NCBI GenBank assembly: GCA_025354825.1
Contig: JANXMC010000844.1
Span: forward strand, 1-43,868
DNA: 43,868 bases
Direction: 5' to 3'
From: Myxococcales bacterium
GTDB taxonomy: Bacteria; Myxococcota_A; Polyangia; Polyangiales; Polyangiaceae
Below the pieces are notes generated by a model. It was not told the origin of the DNA. It did no database searches and was given only the letters and a program-made list of their open reading frames with translations. Below are positions 32,592-41,806 of this stretch, in pieces. The translations under genes and the position numbers were made by a program. Every line of letters starts with the position of its first letter. Positions within the stretch are counted from its first letter, which is position 1.

Positions 32592-35402
32592 ATGCGCAAA
32601 ATATCCCTCGTAATCCTCGCCACCCTCGCCTCGGCGTGCGCCGCTCCGAACGCGTCGGGCCCCGCAGCTCCGTCCTCCCCCGCGTCGGCGAAGCCCGCGG
32701 TCGCAGCCGCACCCGCAGCTCCCGCTTCCGCCCCCCGCGCGACGCGGGTCGGCACCACCGAAGGGATTACCGAATATACGCTCCCGAACGGGCTCCGTAT
32801 TTTGATGTTCCCAGATCCGACTCAGTCGACCGTCACCGTCAACATGACGTATCTCGTCGGCTCGCGGCACGAGGGGTATGGCGAAACAGGGATGGCGCAC
32901 CTCCTCGAGCACATGACGTTCAAGGGGTCGGAGGCGAATCACAACATTCTCAAGCTCGTGAAAGATCGCGGCGGCCACGCCAATGGAACAACCGACTACG
33001 ATCGCACGAACTACTTCGAAACGCTGTCCGCGGAGGACGACAACCTCGAATGGGCCTTGGCTCTCGAGGCCGACCGGATGCTCCACTGCACGATCGCGCA
33101 GAGCGAGCTGTCGACCGAGTTTTCGGTCGTTCGCAACGAGTTCGAAATGGGCGAGAACGATGCGCGGTCGATTCTCCAAGAGCGAATTTTGTCGACCGCG
33201 TATCTCTGGCACAACTACGGCAAGAGCGTGATCGGCTCCCGTGCCGACATCGAGCGCGTGCCCGCCGATGTGCTTCGCGCCTTCTATACGAAATACTACC
33301 AGCCCGACAACGCGGTCCTCGTCGTCTCGGGGAAGTTCGATGAACCGAGCGCCCTCGCCTCCGTCGAACGCATTTACGGCGCGCTCCCGAAGCCCACGCG
33401 GGAGTTGCCGCAGACGTACACCGTCGAGCCGGCGCAGGACGGCGAGCGCTCGGTCACGCTCCGTCGAAACGGCGAGATTACGCTCCTCGGCTCGGCATAC
33501 CACGTGATGGGCGGAGCCTCGACGGACCACGTCGCGCTCGACGCCGCGATGGGCATCCTCGCCCGGGAGCCGTCGGGGCGTTTGTACAAGGCGCTCGTCG
33601 AGACGAAGCTCGCGTCGGGTGTGAGCTACCAAGCGCAGAGCCTTCGCGACCCAGGTCTCGCGATGTTCATGGTGGAGATCCGCGATCCGAAGAACGCGGC
33701 GAAGGTCCGCGAAATCCTGTCGCAAACCGTCGAAGGGTTTTCGAAATCGAAGATCACAGAAGCCGAGGTGGAGCGCTTTCGGAGCGATTCGATTCGGCAA
33801 TTCGACATGCTTCTGTCGAACAGCGAGCGGATGGCGGTTAGCCTCTCCGATTACGCCGCCTTAGGCGACTTTCGCACGCTCTTCGCGGAACGCGCCGCCA
33901 TCGAAAAGGTAACCGCGGCCGACGTGAATCGCGTGGTCGAGACCTACTTCAAACGCTCCAATCGCACGACGGGCGACTTCATCCCGACCAAGGCCGTCGA
34001 TCGCGCGCCTCTCACCGAAGCGCCCGACACGGCCGCGTTCGTGAAGGACGTCGGCTCGGGCAAGCTGGTCGAAGCCGGCGAAGAGTTCGCCGCAACGGTC
34101 GCGAACATCGAATCGCGCACCACGCGAACGAAGCTCGCAAACGGCCTCGACTCGGCATTTTTGCCGAAGAAGAGCCGCGGCGCGAAGGTCATGATGATCA
34201 TGAATCTTCGCTACGGGAATGCCGAGAACCTCGCCGGAAAAGCCGCCGTCGCCGATCTCGCGATGGCGCTCCTCTCGCGCGGCACGACCAAGCAATCGTA
34301 CCAGGAGCTCCAGGACGCGAAGGACAAGCTTCGCGCGCGAATCATGTTCTCGGGGCACGCGGGGGCGATACGCGTCTACGTCGAAACGCGGCGAGACCTC
34401 CTCGCGCCGAGCATCGACCTCGCGGCGGAGATGCTCACGTCGTCGACGTTCACGGCGAAAGAGCTCGAGCTCGCCCGCCAGGAGGCCCTCGCGGATCTGG
34501 AAGAGAAGCTCACCGACCCCGAAGCGCGCGCATGGACGACGATGCGCACGGCAACCTCGCCGTGGCCGGCCTCCGACCCCCGGTATTCGATGACGATCGA
34601 GGAGACGATCGCGGCCTATAAAAAGGTGACGGCCGACGAGATTAAAGCATTCGCACACGACTACTTTGGCGCGACGCACGGCGAGGTTGCGGTCGTGGGC
34701 GACTTCGATTCGGCCGCGACCAAGCAGAAGCTCGAAGGCGCGTTCGGCGGATTCGCGTCGAAAAAGCCCTATGCGCGGCTCCCGTCCAAGCCGTTCACGG
34801 GCGCTGGCGCGGTGAAAGTCGTTCCGATCAAGGACAAGGAGATGGCGCAGATCGTCCTCCAGTCCGATATCGCTCTTCGCGACGACAATCCCGATTACGC
34901 GGCGTGGCTCATCTTGGGGCAGATTCTCGGCGGCGACCCGTCGTCGCGCATCTGGATGCGCGTCCGCGAGGCCGAAGGGCTTTCCTACGGCGCGCGCGCG
35001 TGGACGAACGCCGACGCGCTCGACGAGGTCGGGCGTACGACGGCCTACGCGATCGTCGCGCCGCAGAATGCCGAAAAGGCCCTCGCCTCTATTCTTGACG
35101 AATACCGAAAAGCGGCGACGGGCGTCGTCACCGCCGCCGAGCTCGGCCGCGCGAAAGAGTCGTGGTCGAAGACGTTCGACACGTCGCTGTCGAGCGACAC
35201 GTCCGTTGCGGGCCGGCTGCTGGGCGGCCTCGAGACCAAACGTACGCTGCAGTGGAACGAAGAGCTACGGGGCAAAGTTCGCGCGCTGACCGAGGCCGAC
35301 CTCGTTCGCGTGGCCACGAAGTATCTGCACCCGGAGAAGCTCGTCATCGTCAAAGCCGGGAGCCTGCCCTCCGCGACGGCTTCGAAAGACGCGCCCAAAT
35401 AG
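32592..35402 (+). CDS. M16-family zinc metallopeptidase, two-domain lipoprotein
   Basis: 936 residues from ATG at 32592. Lipobox LATLASAC (Cys16), Ala/Pro linker, then an M16 N-domain with inverted zinc motif HLLEH (His103, Glu106, His107) and third ligand Glu183, the expected 76 residues later in NEFEMGEN. The second half repeats the fold without the motif and carries the C-domain RxxxGLSYGA segment. This is the pitrilysin/PqqL-type clam-shell arrangement that degrades peptides. It should sit in the periplasm or outer membrane. No operon partner is obvious; it starts 77 bases after the preceding gene. Confidence 0.93.
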   Translation: MRKISLVILATLASACAAPNASGPAAPSSPASAKPAVAAAPAAPASAPRATRVGTTEGITEYTLPNGLRILMFPDPTQSTVTVNMTYLVGSRHEGYGETGMAHLLEHMTFKGSEANHNILKLVKDRGGHANGTTDYDRTNYFETLSAEDDNLEWALALEADRMLHCTIAQSELSTEFSVVRNEFEMGENDARSILQERILSTAYLWHNYGKSVIGSRADIERVPADVLRAFYTKYYQPDNAVLVVSGKFDEPSALASVERIYGALPKPTRELPQTYTVEPAQDGERSVTLRRNGEITLLGSAYHVMGGASTDHVALDAAMGILAREPSGRLYKALVETKLASGVSYQAQSLRDPGLAMFMVEIRDPKNAAKVREILSQTVEGFSKSKITEAEVERFRSDSIRQFDMLLSNSERMAVSLSDYAALGDFRTLFAERAAIEKVTAADVNRVVETYFKRSNRTTGDFIPTKAVDRAPLTEAPDTAAFVKDVGSGKLVEAGEEFAATVANIESRTTRTKLANGLDSAFLPKKSRGAKVMMIMNLRYGNAENLAGKAAVADLAMALLSRGTTKQSYQELQDAKDKLRARIMFSGHAGAIRVYVETRRDLLAPSIDLAAEMLTSSTFTAKELELARQEALADLEEKLTDPEARAWTTMRTATSPWPASDPRYSMTIEETIAAYKKVTADEIKAFAHDYFGATHGEVAVVGDFDSAATKQKLEGAFGGFASKKPYARLPSKPFTGAGAVKVVPIKDKEMAQIVLQSDIALRDDNPDYAAWLILGQILGGDPSSRIWMRVREAEGLSYGARAWTNADALDEVGRTTAYAIVAPQNAEKALASILDEYRKAATGVVTAAELGRAKESWSKTFDTSLSSDTSVAGRLLGGLETKRTLQWNEELRGKVRALTEADLVRVATKYLHPEKLVIVKAGSLPSATASKDAPK

Positions 35403-35466
35403 CGGAGAGCTCACGCCGCGCACGAATGGACGCAACCTAGGTCTCGGTGAGCGCGATACGCGCTTG

Positions 35467-37233
35467 ATGAAAAGCCAATCGGGATTGCGTTCGTGGTCCG
35501 CGCCTGCTCTCCCCCTGCTCGCGGCACTTACGGGCGCCGCCTGCGCGCCTGCTGCGACGGCGTCGGGGGCCGCATCGCCGTCTGCGCCAATCGTCGTCTT
35601 CCCGTCGCAGCGCGAGCTCGCGGCTCTCCCCCCGACGCCTGTCTCGGGCGACGCCTTCGCGACCGGCGTCGTTGCGGTCGACGCGTGGGACTTCGAGAGC
35701 CTCCAGCCCGAGGGCGCCGCCTACGAGGACACGTCGCCGTGGGGAGGCCTCGTCGACGAGGTCGCGCGCTCACGGCCCGGCGCCATCACGCTCGACCCCG
35801 CGCTTCGATGCGCGGCGAACGAAATCGCGCGCGTGCAAATCAAGAAGCAGGGACTCCCCACCACCGGCTTTCGCCGCTTCGCGGTCGCACGCTGCGGCGG
35901 CGCGGTGGCCGACACGGTCGTGCAAAGTTGGACGGCGACCCTCCCGGCGAAGGCGACGGAGGCCGACCTCGTGGCGCACATGCACGACGAGATGGCGGCG
36001 GTTCTCGAGAAGGCGCTCGGTGCCGAGCCCCACCAGCTCTTCGGATTTTCGGCCTACCGCGAAGGTCGCGAGGTTCGCATGGTAGGCGTCTTGGCGCGCG
36101 ACGAGGTGCGGCTCGAGACGGCGAGCCGCAAGGTCGACAGCGCGCGAAACGTAACGATTCGCGGCACCTTGCGCGGTGAGGCGACGACGCTCACGGCCCT
36201 GGTGAACCAAGGCGCGACAGGCGTGGAGCACTGCACGCCCGACCCCACGGTCTCTCTTCCGCGCTTCTCGGCGACCTGCCACCTCGCAGCCGGCGACGAC
36301 GCGGCGTGGGTCGAGCTCGCCGTGCAAAAGAAGGGGCGCCTCCTCTCGACGTCCCTCGCGACGCTGCTCGTCTACGCGCGGGAAGAGGCGACGCAGACGT
36401 ACAAGGACCCGGCCATCGACACCGCGACGGCGGCCCACTCGGCGAGTGAGCTCACCGCGAGCCTTCTCGATCGCCTCAACACGATGCGCCGCGCTGCGAA
36501 GCTCCAGCCGGTCACGCTCGCACCGAAGCAAACCGCAGAAAACACGCGCCTTGCAGGGAATTTGGTGGTCGCGGGCTCGGGCGAGGACGGTCAGAAGGCC
36601 GACACCATCGCCCTCGGCCTCATGGCCGGGTGGGACGTCTCGGGGCTGATTCGAGACGGCCGCTTCTACCTCGGCGAGTCGGCCCCCGCGCGCGATGCGA
36701 AAGCGTGGCTCGACGACGCCTCGACGCGCCCCCTCGCGCGGATCGCGCTCTTCGACAAGGCGACGAAGCAGGTGGCCATCGGCGCCGTGGTCCCCACGGA
36801 CGTGCCTGCGGTCGCCGTGGCGTTCACCGCGTATTCGTTCTTCGATACGCCGAACCACGATCAAGAGATCGAGCAGCTGCACACGATGCTTCGCGAGGCG
36901 CGCGTCGCCCGTGGGCTAAAGCCCCACGTGCGGGTCGCGCAGACGCCGCAGCTTTCGAACGAGGTAGGCCGCGTGCGCGACAACGGCGACGCGACGCTCC
37001 CAGCCCTCAACCGCGCCATTCAAAGCATCAACGAGACGACCGGGCGAAGCGTCTCGGGCTTCACCGTGGACGCACACGACGTGGCCGCGATGAAGTTCCC
37101 CGACAGCATCCTCACGGGCGAGGCGGGCTACGTCGCCATCGACGTCACGCACCACAAAGCGCCTGGCGCCGCGTGGGGTCAGCTCGCAATCTTCGTGGTG
37201 ATGGTCCACGCGCCCGTCGTGAGCGACCACTAA
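35467..37233 (+). CDS. Large hypothetical lipoprotein
   Basis: 588 residues from ATG at 35467 (a TTG precedes it directly). Lipobox LTGAACAP (Cys near 24). The mature protein has two similar-looking halves: DPALRCAANEIARVQIK with RCGG (about 110-140) and LLDRLNTMRRAAKLQPVTL with QTAENTRLA (about 335-365). The second resembles the start of CAP/SCP domains, but the characteristic His/Glu residues are not clear, so I treat this as a weak hint. Five cysteines suggest an extracytoplasmic site. A GCGCG-ATA-CGCGC hairpin (35451-35463) ends three bases before the start codon. Confidence 0.75.
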   Translation: MKSQSGLRSWSAPALPLLAALTGAACAPAATASGAASPSAPIVVFPSQRELAALPPTPVSGDAFATGVVAVDAWDFESLQPEGAAYEDTSPWGGLVDEVARSRPGAITLDPALRCAANEIARVQIKKQGLPTTGFRRFAVARCGGAVADTVVQSWTATLPAKATEADLVAHMHDEMAAVLEKALGAEPHQLFGFSAYREGREVRMVGVLARDEVRLETASRKVDSARNVTIRGTLRGEATTLTALVNQGATGVEHCTPDPTVSLPRFSATCHLAAGDDAAWVELAVQKKGRLLSTSLATLLVYAREEATQTYKDPAIDTATAAHSASELTASLLDRLNTMRRAAKLQPVTLAPKQTAENTRLAGNLVVAGSGEDGQKADTIALGLMAGWDVSGLIRDGRFYLGESAPARDAKAWLDDASTRPLARIALFDKATKQVAIGAVVPTDVPAVAVAFTAYSFFDTPNHDQEIEQLHTMLREARVARGLKPHVRVAQTPQLSNEVGRVRDNGDATLPALNRAIQSINETTGRSVSGFTVDAHDVAAMKFPDSILTGEAGYVAIDVTHHKAPGAAWGQLAIFVVMVHAPVVSDH

Positions 37234-37339
37234 CCGCCCGGGGGCGGCCAGCGCGCGGAGACGCTGCGGGAACGGGTGTCGTACGAGTGCGGGACAAAAA
37301 AGTGATCGCGCGCGCGCGCGTGAACGGTAAATAGCCACG

Positions 37340-37699
37340 ATGGCCGTCGACACGTTCCCGTTCCCCGACGAGCCCGAGCGGCCGTTGGGGTCGCTGCCCC
37401 GGCGCGAGCGCGCGTCGTGCTGGCGCGGCGTGGCGGGAAGCCTCGACGAAGCGTGGGGTCTCTGGCAGTCGCAGCCGATCGTCTGCGAACGAGGCGGGCG
37501 CATCGCGGTCGCCGTGAAAGCGACCCCGCCCGGCGACCCAGTCCCCGCGGTGTACCGCATGCTGTGCGTACGGTGCGGAAGCGAATCGCCGTGGTTCGAG
37601 CTCGACGCCGACGGAATGCGCGTGGTTGCCGACGCGATCACGTCGCCCACGTTGCCCGTCGCCGCCGACGCGAGCGATGACGAGGGGCTGATCGACTGA
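37340..37699 (+). CDS. Small hypothetical protein
   Basis: 119 residues, no signal peptide. It has three cysteines, two in a CVRCG motif (about residues 83-86) that could bind zinc or form a disulfide, and one in IVCERGG. The ends are acidic and low complexity. No family recognised. It follows the 588-residue lipoprotein gene by 106 bases, including a (CG)7 tract at 37307-37320. Confidence 0.6.
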   Translation: MAVDTFPFPDEPERPLGSLPRRERASCWRGVAGSLDEAWGLWQSQPIVCERGGRIAVAVKATPPGDPVPAVYRMLCVRCGSESPWFELDADGMRVVADAITSPTLPVAADASDDEGLID

Positions 37700-37703
37700 T
37701 CAC

Positions 37704-37742
37704 GGGGCGCGCTAGGTGCAGTACTAGGGAATCGCGCGCCCC
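37704..37742. other. GC-rich stem-loop in intergenic region
   Basis: GGGGCGCGC (37704-37712) pairs with GCGCGCCCC (37734-37742) across a 21-base loop, right after the small hypothetical gene. It has a long stem but no T-run on either side. Confidence 0.35.
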
Positions 37743-37804
37743 CCTCGCCAACGGGGCAATTGCCCAGTCGCCAATACCTACCGATCTCGAGACCAATTCC
37801 GTCC

Positions 37805-37823
37805 ACGTCCTATGGACGTTTTC
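37805..37823 (+). terminator. Possible weak intrinsic terminator
   Basis: ACGTCC (37805-37810), loop TAT, GGACGT (37814-37819), followed by a short T-run (TTT, after the final paired T). It lies between 37699 and the next gene on the plus strand. Short stem and short T-run make it weak. Confidence 0.3.
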
Positions 37824-37927
37824 GTCTGACAGCGCGCACCTTACGAGCACGGAGAAAACCGCGCGGGCGACCTCTGCTCAGTTGGACGAATCGGCAGCGT
37901 GCTGCGATCATCGGGACCAGGACGGTC

Positions 37928-38551
37928 GTGGCTAACTCCCAAGCACGCGAAGATGTCTTAGTCCCGTATCCGGCGACGATTGGCGTGGAGCCAAATGCCA
38001 CGCATTGCCGCAGCACGCTGCTCGTGGCGTCGATGAAGACGCTCAAAGCGCATGGCTATTACGATAACTACGCAAAGACGATGGGGCCGACCGATCTCGA
38101 GACGATAGCGTCGACGGCGGCGGGAATGTGGCTTCCCATCGCGCTCGGCATTGCGCACTACCGCGCCTGCGACGGCCTGAACATTCCTCTCGACGAGCAG
38201 CTCACCATGGGCGGCGAGGTCGTCCATGCGCTGCAAAAGACGTTCATCGGCACCGTCCTAAAGGCGGCGAGCTCGGGCGCCGGCATCGGGCCGATTACGG
38301 GGCTCGAGAAGTTCGTTCAGATCTACTCGCGGTCGATCAAGGGTGGCGGCGCACGCATCGTTCGCCTCGGCCCGAAAGACGTGCGTGTCGAGTTCGTGGG
38401 GCAACCCTTCGCCGCGATTCGGTACTTTCGGGTCGCCTACCGCGGGTTCATTCACGCGGGCTGCTCGTTCTTCGCGCGACGGGTCGTGGTTGCAGAGCTA
38501 AGCGCGCTCCTCTCGCCGACGACGCTCGGTTATCGCATCGCGTGGGCCTGA
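37928..38551 (+). CDS. Possible TIGR02265/DUF2378-like protein
   Basis: 207 residues from GTG at 37928, with AGGA five bases upstream; the frame is open further left, but that part is Arg-rich and atypical. Soluble, no signal peptide. Segments GIAHYRACDGL, GIGPITGLEKFVQIYSRSIKGGG, VRLGPKDVRVEFVG and the closing YRIAWA follow the general plan of the Myxococcus paralogous family TIGR02265 (DUF2378), of unknown function. The match is from memory and could be wrong. Intergenic hairpins precede it, and 142 bases separate it from the methyltransferase. Confidence 0.6.
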   Translation: MANSQAREDVLVPYPATIGVEPNATHCRSTLLVASMKTLKAHGYYDNYAKTMGPTDLETIASTAAGMWLPIALGIAHYRACDGLNIPLDEQLTMGGEVVHALQKTFIGTVLKAASSGAGIGPITGLEKFVQIYSRSIKGGGARIVRLGPKDVRVEFVGQPFAAIRYFRVAYRGFIHAGCSFFARRVVVAELSALLSPTTLGYRIAWA

Positions 38552-38693
38552 TGCGACCTACGTTTGTGAATGCCAAATAGCGCCTTGCGAGAGGTCGCGC
38601 CGTGAGCCCATACTTTACCCGTATGCCCTGCGATCGAAGTCGGGAATGCTCGCGCCGAGCGCTCCCATCGCACGGATGAAGGAGAGCTCCACG

Positions 38694-39524
38694 GTGTCTT
38701 CCGCGCGCATGGACCTCGATTGGCCAATGTCCGAGTCTGCCAGCGATGGCGACGAATATGCCAAATATGCCGACGTGTACGACGTGCTGTTCGGCGAGAT
38801 ATCCGACGATGCGGGTTTCTACATTCGCTGCGCGGGCACGCGCATTCGGCCGGGCGGCGCGATCCTCGAGGTCGGCACGGGCACGGGCCGCGTCGCCGAG
38901 CACCTGCTTCGCGCAGGCTATAAAGTGACCGGGATCGACTCGAGCGGCGAGATGCTCGCCCACGCGGCGCGCAAGCTCGAGGGGTATGGCGAGGCGTTCG
39001 ACTGGGCGAAAGCCGATATCCGCACGATGGGCCTCGGCCGCAAATACCCGGTTGCCGTCGCCCCTTACGGCATGATGGCCCACATGCTGACCGACGACGA
39101 TCGGCGGGCGTCGTTCCGCCGTATCTACGAGCACCTCGAGCCCGGCGGCATCTTCGTGTTCGACGACATGCCCGGCTGGCTCGCAGGCCACGCCGACGGC
39201 AAGGGTCTCACAGTAAGGCACACCGGCTTCGACAAGACGGCAAAAATGCCTGTTCGCATGATGTCGAACTGCATGGAGGTCGTCGGAAAGCCGCTCAGCG
39301 TTCGCTACGATTTCGTCGACTGGCTCGAGGGGGACAAGGTCGCCAAGCGGCTCGTGATTCGCGTCGTCTTCCGCGACATTTCCCTCGCGGACGAGCTCGC
39401 GCTCCTCAAAGAGGCGGGGTTCCACGAGGTCGATCTCTTTGGAGATTTCGACGGCCGCCCTTTCGACCGTCATAACCTTTCCGCGAACACGAGACTCATT
39501 CTACGCTGTCGTCGCGCCGCGTAG
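38694..39524 (+). CDS. Class I SAM-dependent methyltransferase
   Basis: 276 residues from GTG at 38694, chosen because AAGGAG (38679-38684) is nine bases upstream; ATGs at 38646, 38676, 38709 and 38727 are alternatives. Motif I ILEVGTGTGRVAEHL and the following VTGIDSS (acidic residue that binds the ribose) are clear; YGMMAHML and GGIFVFDDMP are motifs IV and VI. Length is typical of small-molecule methyltransferases. Substrate unknown. The ABC exporter gene follows after 73 bases on the same strand, so the methylated product might be exported (inference). Confidence 0.88.
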   Translation: MSSARMDLDWPMSESASDGDEYAKYADVYDVLFGEISDDAGFYIRCAGTRIRPGGAILEVGTGTGRVAEHLLRAGYKVTGIDSSGEMLAHAARKLEGYGEAFDWAKADIRTMGLGRKYPVAVAPYGMMAHMLTDDDRRASFRRIYEHLEPGGIFVFDDMPGWLAGHADGKGLTVRHTGFDKTAKMPVRMMSNCMEVVGKPLSVRYDFVDWLEGDKVAKRLVIRVVFRDISLADELALLKEAGFHEVDLFGDFDGRPFDRHNLSANTRLILRCRRAA

Positions 39525-39597
39525 CCTTGCGGGGCGGAAAGCCCGCGCTTTGAGTCGTAGTCGCATCCCCATCACAGTCTCCTCCGAGCCGCCGCCG

Positions 39598-41796
39598 ATG
39601 AGCGTGCGGCCCTCGGCTCTCCTCTCACAACCTCGTACGACGCCGCTCGAGCCGCGCGTGCTTCGGATTCTCCGCGGACGCGCAGGGGTCCTCTTCGTCA
39701 TCGTCCCCCTCGCGCTCGTCGAGGTCGTCGTCGATGGGTGGATGACTCTCAGCTACAAGTACATCGTCGACAAGGCCATCGAGCCTGCCGACGGTCGCTG
39801 GCTCGCGATTCTCCTCGCGTCGCTCGGCATCGGCGTCGTCGTCGCGTCGATCGTTTCGGTCTACCGCGAGCACCTCATCGCGCGCACCGTCACGTCCGTC
39901 GTGAACGACGTTCGCGTGGCGGCGTTCGATCAGTGCCAGCGTCTCTCCATCGGTTTTTACGCGCGCACTCAGGTGAGCGAGATAGTAGGCCGCTTCGCCA
40001 CGGACATCGCCAGCCTCGAGGCGTGGGCCTCCTCCGCGGTCGCCACCGTGCTCATGCCCGGGCTCAGCGTCGTCGTCGGCGCGAGCCTCCTCTTCCTCGT
40101 GCTCGAATGGCACCTGGCGCTCATCGGCGTGCTCGTGTGGCCGCTCGTGCTCATCGGCCCGCGCATCATCGCGCCGCGCGCGGCAAAGGCCGTCGACCAA
40201 AAGCGAACGCGCGAAGCGCAAATGCTGGTTACCGTCGAGGAGTCGATTCAGGCCCACAAAATCATCAAGGCCTATGGCCTCGTTGGGATGACCCAATCGC
40301 TTTTTCGCGGCAAGCTCGACACGTTCGCGCGCGACGCCGTGCGGTCGGGCTTCTTGTCGTCGTTGGTCGAGCGGTCGACTGTGATCTCGATTTATACGGT
40401 TCAAGTCATCGTCATCGCCATCGGGTCGTTCATGGCGTATCGGCGCCAGGTGAGCGTCGGCTCTCTCATTTCGTTCCTCACACTTTTTTGGAACCTGGGC
40501 TGGTCCGTCGTCGTGATCGGGCGGTCGGCGCCGGCGCTCGTGGGCGCGGCCGCCTCCATCCGCCGCGTCGACGAGCTGCTCAACGAAGCGCCCGACCCTG
40601 TAGAAGCCACCGGCACGGCGCTCGCCCCGCTCGAAGAGTCCCTCGACTTCGACGACGTGACCTTTGGCTACACGACGCAGGCGCCCGTGCTGCGCGGGCT
40701 CACCCTCACGATTCGTAAGGGGCAGTCGGTTGCCTTCGTCGGACCGAGCGGATCGGGCAAGAGCACGGTGTTCAACGTTCTCGCGAGGTTCTACGACCCG
40801 CAGTACGGCACGATCAGCATCGATGGTGTGAATGTCAAAACCGCCACGGCCGCATCGTTGCGATCCCAAATGGGGATCGTTCTTCAAGACAGCTTTCTCT
40901 TCAATACGACGCTGCGCGAGAACATCCGCCTCGGAAAGCTCGGCGCAACGGACGCAGAAGTCGAGCACGCGGCCAAGCTCGCCGAAATTCACGATCTCAT
41001 TCTTGCGATGCCCGAGCAGTACGAGACTCTCGCCGGTGAGCGTGGCTCGCGCCTCTCGGGCGGCCAGCGTCAGCGCATCGCGCTCGCCCGTGCGCTCATT
41101 CGCGATCCGTCGATCCTGCTCCTCGACGAGGCGTCGTCCGCTCTCGATCCGGCGACGGAGGTTGCGATCAACGAGATGCTCACGCGCGCTTCGAAGGGGC
41201 GGACGACAATTGCGATTACGCATAGGCTCGCAACGGCAATGAATGCAGATTGCATCTTCGTCATCGACGGAGGGAAGCTCAAGGAGCAAGGGAGCCATCG
41301 CGAGCTCGTGAAGCGTGACGGCGTCTACGCCGACCTGTGGCGAAAGCAGAACGGCTTCGTCGTGAGCGACGACGGCCACAGTGCCGAGGTGACGGGCGAG
41401 CGCCTCCGGTCGATCCCCCTTCTGACGCCCCTCAGCGATGCGCAGCTCGCGTCGCTGGCGACGCGGTTCGTTTGCGAACGCGCGACGCCGGGCCACACGG
41501 TGATTCGCGAAGGGGACGTGGGCAGCCTCTTTTACATGGTCGCGCGCGGTAGCGTCAGCGTCACGCGACGAGGAGAAGGGGGCGAGCCCCACGAGGTCGC
41601 GCGCCTCGCAGACGGCGACCAGTTTGGCGAGATGGCGCTCCTCTACGATATGCCGCGAAGCGCGACGGTGACGACGACGACCGACTGCCTCTTTCTCACC
41701 CTGACGCGCCACCATTTCTTGGATTTGATAGGCACGACGCCCGACCTCCGCGAGAACGTCGAGAAGGTCGCTCAGGCTCGGATTCTGAGGGGGTGA
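39598..41796 (+). CDS. ABC exporter fused to a C-terminal cyclic-nucleotide-binding domain
   Basis: 732 residues from ATG at 39598. Residues about 25-330 are an ABC type I exporter transmembrane domain with six hydrophobic helices. The nucleotide-binding domain has Walker A GPSGSGKST (from residue 382), Q-loop, signature LSGGQRQR, Walker B ILLLDEASS and H-loop ITHRLA. Residues about 595-732 form a CRP-type cyclic-nucleotide domain: IREGDVGSLFYMVARGSV and FGEMALLYDMPRSATV, in which the Glu and Arg that contact the nucleotide phosphate and ribose are kept. The protein should form a homodimeric exporter gated or tuned by cAMP or cGMP. Substrate unknown. It ends 10 bases from the convergent transglutaminase-like gene. 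Confidence 0.92.
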   Translation: MSVRPSALLSQPRTTPLEPRVLRILRGRAGVLFVIVPLALVEVVVDGWMTLSYKYIVDKAIEPADGRWLAILLASLGIGVVVASIVSVYREHLIARTVTSVVNDVRVAAFDQCQRLSIGFYARTQVSEIVGRFATDIASLEAWASSAVATVLMPGLSVVVGASLLFLVLEWHLALIGVLVWPLVLIGPRIIAPRAAKAVDQKRTREAQMLVTVEESIQAHKIIKAYGLVGMTQSLFRGKLDTFARDAVRSGFLSSLVERSTVISIYTVQVIVIAIGSFMAYRRQVSVGSLISFLTLFWNLGWSVVVIGRSAPALVGAAASIRRVDELLNEAPDPVEATGTALAPLEESLDFDDVTFGYTTQAPVLRGLTLTIRKGQSVAFVGPSGSGKSTVFNVLARFYDPQYGTISIDGVNVKTATAASLRSQMGIVLQDSFLFNTTLRENIRLGKLGATDAEVEHAAKLAEIHDLILAMPEQYETLAGERGSRLSGGQRQRIALARALIRDPSILLLDEASSALDPATEVAINEMLTRASKGRTTIAITHRLATAMNADCIFVIDGGKLKEQGSHRELVKRDGVYADLWRKQNGFVVSDDGHSAEVTGERLRSIPLLTPLSDAQLASLATRFVCERATPGHTVIREGDVGSLFYMVARGSVSVTRRGEGGEPHEVARLADGDQFGEMALLYDMPRSATVTTTTDCLFLTLTRHHFLDLIGTTPDLRENVEKVAQARILRG

Positions 41797-41806
41797 CGGG
41801 CCTCGC

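Noticed and set aside
37307-37320. (CG)7 tract as a special structure or repeat
   Set aside because: Short alternating CG runs are common in this GC-rich DNA; no other signal supports a function.
39625-41715. 696-residue open frame on the minus strand
   Set aside because: It is antisense to the ABC exporter, whose motifs are all intact on the plus strand.
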